In this document: one piece after another, positions 34,533-43,990 of the stretch | How positions within the stretch are numbered: the stretch's first letter is position 1 | How the letters are laid out: the number at the start of each line of letters is the position of its first letter | Source of the DNA: Blasia pusilla | Lineage: Eukaryota > Marchantiophyta > Marchantiopsida > Blasiales | DNA length: 64,000 nucleotides | NCBI GenBank assembly: GCA_050084515.1 | Contig: CM114273.1 | Location: 34,224,001 to 34,288,000, forward strand | Reading direction: 5' to 3' | Notes under the pieces: generated by a model | Told to the model about the DNA's origin: nothing | The model's input: the letters and a program-made list of their open reading frames with translations, nothing else | Database searches by the model: none | Made by a program: the position numbers and the translations under genes

Positions 34533-35640
34533 GTAGTGGTCCACGTTCGGGCCTGAAGAAACCTCCTTTTTCCAGGGGGCGAAAAACTAGTAGACATCAT
34601 AAGACCACTACAAACATTTTCCCATCACCCTCCATGTGAGCCTAAGTTTTTTCACATTGCCTGTCTCAGTCTACAGTAAGCTGTGCCCAGGGCTATTTTT
34701 TTTGGAGGACCATTGGCAAATAATGTGACAAGAAGTAGCAATCTCATCTCAATAAAAGGTTCAAATAAAGACCAACTTTGTGAAATGTCAACACAGGAGA
34801 TGATAACTGAACCAAAAGATTGTTAGCTGTCTGGAGTAAAGAGGAACCGATATCCCTTCATTCAGATTCTAAATCTGAGAAACCGAGAAGCTGCACCCCT
34901 CCCAATCTGTCAGAATTTTACAGGTTGCAACTCTTACAACTTGTCGAAATCAGATGGCTTGCATTCCTTGCAAGCAAACTCACCATAACAAAGGAAATAT
35001 TTTGAGAAGTGATTCCATTCCACCCTGCACCCACCAAGATCCAACTGGTTAGGAATCCAAAATGGCAATCCGACAGGCTTTAGGAATCCAGCACGTCTTA
35101 GAGAAGAAAAGAAGCCTACAATTGGTTTGACAATACTAGGGGAACGAGCCTAAAGTGAAGAAGCCCGCCACAATGCCTCACAAGTTGGTCTCATAGGGAA
35201 AGAGTCCGATCACTCACGCAGCCAACCTGCCGAATCCGACAGCTTGCTTGCAAATGGTTAAAAAGTTGCAGTGGTGAAAAAGTGAAAAGTTGCAACCCGT
35301 CAGAATCAGACAGATTGCAAAATAAACATTCTGAGTAGCTAGACGAACACAATCGACAAGTCCAAAAAAAATATTCAACAAACTTTTACAAACACCATTA
35401 TCGTTTGAAAAAATCTTGTCCTTTATTACATCCGAAGGAAGCTCGAAAATATACATTTGATCTAATCTATGATTTCTTCAGCCTCGTCATCTACAAATTT
35501 ACTCCTAACTCTCCTAGGTTCCTGTACAAAAGGAATGTCTTGGGATACAAGTGGCTCCTCCAGGTGACACCAATCCAGTATCAATATGTGCTCTGTCCTT
35601 GGAGACACCATCATGTCCTCAGCCAGGTAATAGGAATCCA
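34533..35640. other. No gene; repeated short semi-palindromic motif
   Basis: A motif of the form AACC(C/T)GTC-nGAATC-nGAC-nG-TTGCAA recurs in diverged copies near 34,902, 35,223 and 35,294, with a further copy outside at 33,455-33,477 where the two arms are perfectly complementary. No protein-coding frame is supported. Confidence 0.4.
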
Positions 35641-35654
35641 ACCTGTCTTAGAGA

Positions 35655-36244
35655 GAGCCAGATTTACCTACGGCCATTCGTCGAGGTGCTGGTGAGGTGA
35701 TGGACCTTATGACCCAGATGTATGGATGCGAGCATGTTCTCAGAGGGCTGAGTTGTTTCGGAGAGTGATGCCCAACAACGCGTTCGAGAACTTGGCGATT
35801 GCGCAGCATCGGGATACGTTGAGGTATGCGACTATTCGGGGTGGTGGTTATCGATCAACTATCCGGAGGTTTCATCAGGAAGATTATGTCTACTTACAGC
35901 AGACGGCACCGACGACGTTGGATATGACTGCAGGGCGCACTATCTTGAGAGTGCTTGACGTTTTGCCATCCGGTTTTCTCTTGCTAGAGGGACGCGATGA
36001 TATGGTATGGAAGGACCATGTGCGTAATTATGCATCATGTCACCTTCCTAATATTGATGGTACAGTGGATTCGAGCTTAGCAGTAGTTCCTACAGGCTTG
36101 CGTTGTATGTTGTGTGGTTATGCCCGTGGTGTGGCCACGATGCTAGTCTATGATGGTTGTTCGAGAGATTGGCATATGGTATGTCTGATGCCACCTCTCA
36201 CTAGGGTTCCTCGAGGACGATGGATGTGTCCCAGATGTACATAG
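35655..36244 (+). pseudogene. Ty3/gypsy integrase C-terminus with PHD finger (copy A)
   Basis: The open part 35,726-36,244 (172 aa to a natural stop) follows a frameshifted lead-in (IRRGAGEVMD). It shows an integrase C-terminal region (RAELFRRVMP, RDTLRYATIRGGGYR), an SH3-like segment (DYVYLQQTAPTTLD … ILRVLDVLPSGFLLLEGRD) and then a PHD finger at about residues 127-171: C127-x2-C130, Y142 in place of the third Cys, C145, H150, C153, C168-x2-C171. PHD fingers read histone H3 tails; on an integrase one would be expected to direct insertion to certain chromatin. The lost zinc ligand at 142 and the missing upstream integrase core mean this copy is dead. LTR sequence follows at 36,433. Confidence 0.75.
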
Positions 36245-36432
36245 AGGAGATACTAGGTAGGTTTTGATCCCGACTTTTTCTTTGATATGGATGACAGGAA
36301 GGCGACTAACAATGGGGCCACATGAGCACCCGGCCTTCTTGCTCTTAGCGTCGGAGAGATGTATGTCATGGTAGGTAGCGATAGATGGCTATCTAGAGTA
36401 AGAGGAACCTAACCACTAGCTAGGGGGGCGAT

Positions 36433-37193
36433 TGGAGATATTTTGGTACTTCTTGTCTCGTTGTCTGGATGCCATGAGTTAGCATGGGATCGTGCGTGAT
36501 TGTATGTGTGTTCGGTGACAGCGATGTATGTTGTATAGCCATGTGTATGCGCACGACAACTATCACGTTCCTTAGGATAGATCAGTGAGATCTAGTAGAG
36601 TGTCTTCAAGAGTAGTGGAGGACAGGCCTAGGAGGTCGAGGATGACCTGCTGAGGCCCCAGAAAACCTGAGAGAGTAGGTTTTCCCTTCGTTTTGGCTCA
36701 TTTGGAGCCATATTGAGCAATTTACTATTTTAGGTAAGTACCATTTTGAGTGTATGATCAATTTTCTATTTTTGGTAAGTGACCCTTGACCTCCTACATC
36801 AGGTCAAGAGCCAAAGAGGTGACTTGGGATAATAGGTTACCATGGAGAGAGCTTGGGAGAGGGGAGGGGTATATATTCCAAGGAGAGAGAGCTCATTCTC
36901 TCTTTGTTAAACCTCTTAGCATGAGGCGGCGGAGCTATGGTCCCTTGCCTTGTGAGTGTAACCCAAACCTCTCATTAGGAGAATGGGTTTGGTTTAACAT
37001 GAGAGAGAGTGCACACCTTTGAGAGCTATGGTGTGAGATTGTGTAGAGAGAGATTGGATCTTCCTTTATTGGAGATAATTTGGTACTTCTTGTCTCATTG
37101 TTTAGATGCCATGAGTTAGCATGGGATTGTGCGTGTTTGTGTGTGTGTTCGGTGATAGCGATGTATGTTGTATAGCGATGTGTATGCGCACGA
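36433..37193 (+). repeat. LTR of gypsy copy A plus start of a second LTR in tandem
   Basis: A purine run (TAGGGGGGCGA) resembling a polypurine tract precedes TGGAGATATTTTGG at 36,433, a likely LTR start. About 130 bp (TGGAGATA … GCGCACGACAAC) recurs at 37,069-37,193, so one LTR of about 636 bp is followed directly by the first part of another, cut off by the repeat at 37,198. The same sequence occurs inverted at 38,139-38,720. Confidence 0.6.
36870..36877 (+). promoter_or_regulatory. TATA box in the gypsy LTR
   Basis: TATATATT within a G/A-rich context, about 440 bp into the LTR. A related motif, read on the minus strand, is in the inverted copy near 38,277-38,283. It is the expected position for an LTR promoter. 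Confidence 0.45.
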
Positions 37194-37197
37194 CAAC

Positions 37198-38133
37198 ATC
37201 CAAACACGCACTCATGTTAGTCAGGTTTAGGTGAATTAGTGCTCTAACTTTTGAGTTCTCGGCTTGGCCTCTCATCAAACTCAACCTTCCTATTTTTGCG
37301 GTTTACAACATACGCAAATCTTTCAAGACTTGGGATAGAATTTTTGGTCAGTTCAAGAACCTCAAATGGAGTTTGCATGCTTAGCGGTTCCATCTGTCCA
37401 ATGGACATCCAATGGGTCCAATCCTAACTGTGACTCACAAAAATGAGTCACGGGTTGTAATCCCAAATGTGGCTTACGGAATGCACTCCCTTGGATTAGG
37501 TTTGGGTTTCGAGTTCCAACGCCAAACTGCCGTTCCACCCTTTGCCATTAAGACGCTATTTGGCGCTCAAAGTGGGATTTGGGTTCCAAAAATACTTGGA
37601 GACATTCCCCCTTACTAGTACTTCTAGGAATTCCCGCCCTCCCCCTTACTTTAGGGAAAGATGGTCGGGCCCCTTAATTTGGCCCTCAACCCGACTCCTC
37701 TTAGAATTATTTTTGGCCAATATCTCAAGTTCTGCTTAAGCGTTTTCTAAAATCTTTACTGAATTGTAATTTTCTTGACATAAGCTTTCCAAAGCCACCT
37801 TACTTGTGCCAAATTCTTCTTAGAAATAAAATTTATGGTCCAAAACACAGTCAAAATCCCCAAACGCTAGTCACGTTCCAAATTTGGTTCTCATCTCTTT
37901 GGCAACCAACCTTCATAGACTTAACTCATCTTAAGTCTTGGTTCACATTTGGTCTAGGTTTCCTGGTCGCAAACATACATTCATGAAACACACAAATGCT
38001 AGTGCGCATTTCATCTCTTGGAATTTTCCAAGAGACCTCTCAAAAGCGCAATGATCATAGTGTGAGCACACTAAAGTTTGGATGTTTCGCTTGGCGTCTA
38101 TTTGGTGTTTTTTTTTTTTGTTATGAGGGTCGC
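37198..38133 (+). repeat. LTR-like repeat, copy 3 (5'-truncated)
   Basis: Aligns in direct orientation with 27,080-28,013: CCAAACACGCACTC, GAGTCACGGG-TG, CTTGGAGACATTCCCCCTTA, TCTTTGGCAACCAACCTTC and the terminal GGTCGCAACA. It lies between two inverted copies of the other gypsy LTR, so it inserted there or joined them by rearrangement. Confidence 0.6.
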
Positions 38134-38138
38134 AACAC

Positions 38139-40790
38139 TCTCTCTCATGTCAAACCAAATCTCCTCTCATAATAAGAGGCTTGGGTAACTTAAAAGGCAA
38201 GGAGGACCATAGCTTTTTCATCTCATGCCAAGAGGTTCAACAAAGAGAGAATTAGCTCCAAAGCTCTCTCTTTGTGCATATATCCCCTTCCCTCTCCCAA
38301 ACTCTCTTCATGGTAACTTATGCTTGCACGTCATCTCCTTGGCTCTTGACCTATTGTAGAGGATCAAGGGCCACTTTCCAAACTAGAAACTCAACTCTAT
38401 TCCTAATAAGAACATTTTTAAAATAAGATATTTCTCTATATAGCTCTAAATGAGCCAAAACGAAGGGGAAACCTACTCTCTCAAGTCACTCTTCTCTTGA
38501 ATAAGTCATCCTCAACCTCATAAGGCTATCCTACAATATTCTTGAAGGGGTTTACTATAGCTCATGGATCTATCTTAAAAGACATGATAATTACTATGCC
38601 CATACACGTCATTGTCACCAAATACATATACAAACACATAAGATAGCATAATAACTCATGGCATCTAAACATTTAAACGATCGAGTTCCAAAATATCTCC
38701 AATCGTCCCCTAGCTCGTGGTTAGGTCCCTCTAACTCTAGATATTTATTTGTCCCTACCTACTATGACACACATCTCTAAGACGCTAAGAGCAAAAAGGC
38801 ATGTTGCTCATGTGGTCCCATCGTTAGTCGCATTCTTATTATTCATGTCACATACACAAGTCTGAATATATGACTACCTAGTATATATTATATGTACATC
38901 TAGGGTACATCCATCATCCTCGAGGAACCCCAGTCAAAGATGGTGTCAAACATGGTTCATGCCACCCTCTTGAATACCCATCGCATCACGGGCAGAACTA
39001 GACAATATTCAAACCAATCCTATAGGAACTATTGCGTAGCTTAGATCAACTCTACAATCAATGTTAGGAGGCTGACAAGGCGCACATGGTACTTCCAAAC
39101 TATACCATTGGGTCCCTCCAAGAAGAAAACACCGGATGGCAAGACATCACTCACTCTAAAGATGATGCATCTTGCAGTTAAATCCAATATTGTAGGTATT
39201 GCCTACTACATGTAGATATAGTCTCCTTGATAAAACCTATGGATCATTGGTTGATAATGATCTCCTCGAATAGTCATATACCTATAGTCCGTCACTTGCT
39301 TTGTTAGGCAATGCAACCAACTCTATTCACTTCAAGAAGTGCTTGATCATCACCAAAATATAACGACTATGGCGCTCCATGAAAGGTAAAGGTCTTGCAA
39401 AATCCAAGCTTCACCTATAACCTAAACCCATGATCAATAATAAATGAAATTTCTGGAGTCGGAGCATTGAATTATGCCGACGTCCAATCACACACCATAT
39501 ATCTGGAAGGAAATTATTGCACATTAGTCTCTATATCTCACTACCAACACTATATCTGGAGCAAGTTGTACATCTGATTCACACCAAATTGACCCAACTC
39601 CTCGTGGGCATATTGCAAAAAATATGCTCTCTACGAAGGATGAGGCCCTAAGCGTACTCTACCATCCTCCTCTACCATCCATAAACTTGTAACATATGCG
39701 TCCCCTCCTAGATGAACTTTCTAGCTCGTTGTAGGATCTAATCCCGCTCTTTAGCACCTACCATGCTCGCGACGCTGCCTATATGTAGATACTTCAAGAC
39801 TACTCCATCCTTGTGAATATCTTAACCACCATACCCCTCCTCACCAACCTTTGGTTCTAAGGGTTCTTCATTAGACCTCGCCAGCGAAGTCTCAACACTC
39901 ATAGGATGATGCGTGCCATCTCGACACCATCTCCTCATCACTCTCTCCATGCCAACAAGCTGGAGTTGCATCTCACTGACTAGGGCATGGATTACGGCTT
40001 AACCCATTTGCATCTTGATTTCGCACCCTAGGTTGATGTACCACTTGAAAATCACACTCCTGCAAGAATAGAGCCTGCCTGGCAAGCTTCCGTGTGTGCT
40101 TGTCACAATGCATCAACTAGTTGAATGGATGATGATCAATAATGATGATAAGGGGATTTTATGAATGAGTAACAGGTGAAACATGCGACAACCCACATGA
40201 TAGCCAAACACTCACCCTTATACAAGCTTTACTTTGCCTCTAGAGTGTTGTTTGAGCGACTAGCATAAGCCATGATAGCGTAAGCCACCATGCACCCTCT
40301 ACCCTCATCATCATGATGGGTGAGCACCCTTCCAAGCCCCACCATACTCCAATTTTTATACAATTAGAAAGGATGCCCTTTGATCGGTCTTCTTAATATG
40401 AGTGCAGACGTCCACATGTCCTTGAGCAGTTGAAATGCTCTTTCCTGCTCATCTCCCCAATGCTACTCATGATCTGTCTTGGTCAGCAAGGTTAGTGGAT
40501 TCACCATCAAACTAAAATCCTTAAAGTACCGTCAATTAAATTTTTCTAATCCAACAAATGCACAAACTTGACTCACATCTGTAGGTCGTGGAATGCATGA
40601 GATGGCTTCTATCTTTGTGTACTGAATATCAAGGCCACCTAGATATGTTGTGTGACCCAAGTACTCAATCTCGTCATAGAAGAACTTGCACTTTCCTAGA
40701 TGTAGCTTTAGTCCTGATGACTGCAATCGTCGAAATAATTCCTCCATATTTCACTCATACTCCTTAACTATGATGCTAATGACTACATAC
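38139..40790 (-). pseudogene. Ty3/gypsy pol: RT end, RNase H, integrase, PHD remnant, LTR (copy B)
   Basis: Read on the minus strand: the RT C-terminal segment at 40,747-40,532 (LKLHLGKCKFFYDEIEYLGH … PRPTDVSQV); the RNase H end near 40,130-39,970 (HCDKHTRKLARQALFLQECD, VVHQPRV, NGLSRNP); the integrase core near 39,400-39,310 (FMERHSRYILVMIKHFLKWI, where the first catalytic Asp is Lys); a decayed SH3/PHD region at about 39,180-38,900, recognisable by nucleotide match to 35,930-36,244; and an LTR from about 38,720 to 38,139 matching 36,433-37,010. Stops and frameshifts are frequent. It faces copy A head to head. Confidence 0.75.
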
Positions 40791-40795
40791 AAAAC

Positions 40796-41287
40796 ATGAA
40801 TAGGTCACAAGGACAACCAAACAGGACTAGATTGGTGATTCGTGGATTTATGCAATATTGCATAGATGGTGAAATCATCTCAGGGAAGAATATTGGAGAT
40901 CGAGTTTCTATTCCACGTATCCCATTGATTGCATCTGCTTGTGGTTTTCCATTTCATCTACGTAGATTTCAATTCCCCAACCGTTCAGATTTTGCTATGA
41001 CTATTAATAAGTCTCAAGGTCAAACTCAACAAAACATCAGAATTTATTGACCTACTCTTGTTTTCTCTCATGGTCAATTATTCATAGCATTATCTAGAGC
41101 AAGAAACAGAAGTTCTATCCATATTACGATTGGAAATGAGCAACATTCGAATAAAGGAGGTGACTACACACGAAATGTACCATAAAGGAAATCATAGGAT
41201 GAAATAAAAAATTCAAATTAATTTTACAAAAGTATATTTGCATATCATTTATTCATGCACTTGTGCATTGCACATACATCTTACTAG
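40796..41287 (+). pseudogene. 3'-terminal Helitron fragment with helicase C-terminus
   Basis: The frame at 40,796-41,050, continued past a TGA, carries the last Pif1-type helicase motifs: IPRIPLIASACGFPFHLRRF, FAMTINKSQGQT, then FSHGQLFIALSRARNRSSIH ending near 41,185. TINKSQGQT and ALSRA correspond to helicase motifs V/VI. The nucleotide sequence around 40,800-40,860 matches the reverse complement of 48,300-48,380 in the large Helitron. The fragment ends at a Helitron-like terminus: a short GTGC/GCAC hairpin near 41,265, then CTTACTAG (41,287) followed by T. So this is a 5'-truncated copy of the same family. Confidence 0.75.
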
Positions 41288-41574
41288 TATGTTAAATGTG
41301 TGGATCCGAATGGTAATATATACCATGGGGAATCTTTTACTTCTCACTCTCCGTGGATGATGGAGAGCGACGTCCCTCTTTAACTAGAAGCACACATTGT
41401 GAAGAGTTCCTTGTCGCTGGCTTTCTAGTCTGAAAAGACCGAAAAGTATTTTAATTTTGTAGAATTATTTGGATTTGTTTAAGAGCTGAATGTTGTTCGA
41501 GATGAACATGACGAAGAGTTTTTTTTTACTTACTGCATAACATGATGCTTTTAGTATTTATCAAGGCTGCATGT

Positions 41575-41960
41575 GGACAAATTGAGTGTCCATGGACAAG
41601 TCCATATCCGTGGACTTATGTCCGTCCTATGGAAGGACTTGTCTGTATGGGCCCCACCTTTCCCTTCTTTCTCATTCCCCTTTCTTGCCTCCGTGTTCCA
41701 TACTCCCCTATTTCTTCCTCCCTCCACCTCTAGTCTCTCCTCAGTCATTGCTCCTCTCAACCTCTATTGCATTTTTTTCCATTATGGACTAAAAGTGTGG
41801 GTCTCACCTCATGGAACCCTTGTCCGTGGACATGTCCACGGACAAGGGTTCCATGAGGTGAGACCCACATGTCCACGGACAAGGGACATGTCCACGGAAA
41901 ATAGAAGGACTTGTCCGTCTTTTTCATCCCTAGCAGGACTTGTTCATTTTTGTGCAACCA
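41575..41960. mobile_element. MITE-like insertion with TGTCCGTGGACA repeats
   Basis: Present in the left arm but absent from the right arm of the inverted duplication, so it is a later insertion. It carries several inverted copies of (A)CTTGTCC and TGTCCGTGGACA near both ends (for example 41,589-41,640 and 41,815-41,915) and no credible protein. Confidence 0.55.
41796..41869. repeat. Perfect 74-bp palindrome
   Basis: The 37-bp arms are exactly complementary with no spacer; the centre is GGACATGTCC at 41,828-41,837. The outer word is TGTGGGTCTCACCTCATGG. The 16-bp word TGTCCACGGACAAGGG recurs directly after the right arm. Confidence 0.95.
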
Positions 41961-42288
41961 TGGTATTTATGGAGCCTAGAAACTATAAGAGAAAGGAGAT
42001 AATAATCTTCAATCTATTTATGGTTTTTTGCCCCGTTATGGACTATAATCATTTCTTCCTTGTTAGATTTGCTCTAAATAAAAGTTAGGATCTAAGTTTT
42101 CATTCATAATCTTTCTTCTAGGTGGAACTAAAGACTAAAGACTTTCATAGACTAAAGAAAGATTAACAAATCTAATGTTTCTTTAGTCTAATAGTTATTA
42201 ATCCATACTACTAAGGGGGATGCTTTAAGTAAGAGCTACGTAAACATCATGGAACTATGACAACCCTATGGTGATATAACAAAAATTT

Positions 42289-42360
42289 TATGGTTAGTGT
42301 CGGGAAAAGAAAGAATGAGAGCTTAAGCTCTCATTCTTTCTTTTCCCGACACTAACCATA
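42289..42360. repeat. Perfect 72-bp palindrome
   Basis: The 36-bp arms are exactly complementary with no spacer; the centre is AGAGCTTAAGCTCT. The outer word is TATGGTTAGTGTCGGGAAAA. Confidence 0.95.
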
Positions 42361-42540
42361 TGAGGTCCTAATAGAAGATAACAACGTAGAAATGAATGGT
42401 AGAAAACAGTTGCTTGAAAGATGTGGTGTGAAGGTTCCAACCAACCATGAGGGACCCAAATAGACCTTAATTTCCGATGCTTTCAATTCTAAGCCCATTC
42501 CTAACCAACTGACCATCTTAAGCCCATTCATGGAGGGCAA

Positions 42541-43310
42541 GGGGTGACTTTAGGATTCCCCACTTCCCTTGGTATTAGAATAGCCGTATCTCTTAAAAAG
42601 TAAATATTATGGGGCTGGCCATACGAATTTTCATATATGATATTAATAAGATCGTTCATCTTATTACGTTAAGTAACCATTTATGATGGAAATCGTATAA
42701 AGTCATCTCCCAAATGAGGGTATGAAGGTACGCGACCCTCTCCCATCTCTAATAACCAATTAGAAAAAGCTTCTTGGTCAACACGTAAATGAGCTTCTAA
42801 TCTTTGTTCTTGCATGTTTTTTGTTAACTTTTTAACCTCTACATAAGTCCATAGAGATGACCTCTTTATAGTGGCTTGGATGATTTGTGGGCGATCCCCA
42901 CGATGAACAACACGCAAGAATTGATGAAAGTCACCACGAAATATAATGAGTTTGCCACCCAATGGCACTTGTCGTAATTCAAGAGATAACATCCCCATAA
43001 TATCTTGTAAAGTGAGATTCACTACCTCAATTGCATAGCAATGACTCATAGGTGCTTCATCCCATATAATAAGCATTGCATCTCAGATTAAGCACGTTCA
43101 TGGACTATTGATTGATAAACTATAAATGACACATATCACAAGTAGTAAATTAGCACTTTTAATTATAACTTATCATTTATAAAAGCACTATCTTAATTTA
43201 TTGATAAAATGAGGTTTTAAGTGTAGAAGGCGCTTACTTGCATGTAGAGCTCTCATGAAGATTGATTGAAATCTTGCAATTGGATAGTCCCATGATGTTT
43301 ACTTAGTTCT
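42541..43310 (-). pseudogene. Pif1-type helicase fragment of a second Helitron copy
   Basis: The open part 43,076-42,681 (131 aa) begins at the Walker B motif LIIWDEAPM and continues with GGKLIIFRGDFHQFLRVV (normally GGDFRQ.LPVV), SSLWTYVEVKKLTKNMQEQR and FSNWLLEMGEGRVPS. A weaker continuation to about 42,560 reads NSYGQPHNIYFLRDTAIL. Upstream, near 43,240, CATGCAAGTAAGCGCC is the same exon end and GT donor as in the large Helitron at 49,331. There is no Walker A or Rep part, so this is a fragment. A possible Helitron 3' end (CCTTAGTAG before T) lies at about 42,201 on the minus strand. Confidence 0.75.
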
Positions 43311-43990
43311 AACTTAAAGCATCCCCCTTAATAGTGTGGATTAGTAACTATTAGACTAAATAGTGTGCAGCCCTCTAACAGGGGTGGAATCCCCATCCCC
43401 TAAATCTTGGCAAAGTAAAGTGGCAGGTGCTTTGAAAAAATATTTAAAAATGATGAAAAATAGAAAAAAAAAATTTATTTTCTTAGAATCACATGTGACA
43501 CTCATTGTGTGAGAGCTCGTTCCTTCTAAAGGGATATTGTGGCAAAAATGAAAAGTGTTGTTTCAAAAATCACCGTAAAGAAAGATTACATTTGTTAATA
43601 CTTCCCGAGTCTTAAAGTTTTTTATCCACCGAGAAGAAATATTATGAATGAAAACTTAAATCTTAACTTTTATTTAGAGAAAATCTAACTTGGAGGAAAT
43701 GATTATAGTCCAATGAGGGGAAAAAACCCATAAATACTAAGAACATCATGTTATGCATTCCAAAAGAACACTCTCTATCATGTTCATATCTAAAAGCATT
43801 GATCTCTTAAACAACTCCAAATATCTCTACAAAACTAAATACTTTTTGGTGGAAAGAAACCATAAAGCCATCCACAAAGAACTCTTCACGATGTGCTTCT
43901 AGATAAAGTAGGTTGTACTCACCATCATCGCCGGGGACTGGAAAGTTAGAGATTCCCCATGGTATATATTACAATTCGGATCCAGACATA
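43285..43990 (-). repeat. Right arm of the long inverted duplication
   Basis: Reverse complement of the arm at 41,300-42,262, without the MITE-like insertion. Identity is high but not perfect, with scattered substitutions and small indels, so the duplication is not very recent. It overlaps the end of the helicase fragment. Confidence 0.85.

Larger units (their letters stand above)
41300..42262 (+). repeat. Left arm of a long inverted duplication
   Basis: Aligns with the reverse complement of 43,285-43,990. Matching landmarks in order are GGATCCGAATGGTAATATATACCATGG, GAAGCACA-T-GTGAAGAGTTC, GCATAACATGATG, GGACTATAATCATTTC, CTCTAAATAAAAGTTA, TAGTCTAATAGTTA and AAGGGGGATGCTTTAAGT. A ~400-bp insertion (41,565-42,010) makes this arm longer. 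Confidence 0.85.
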
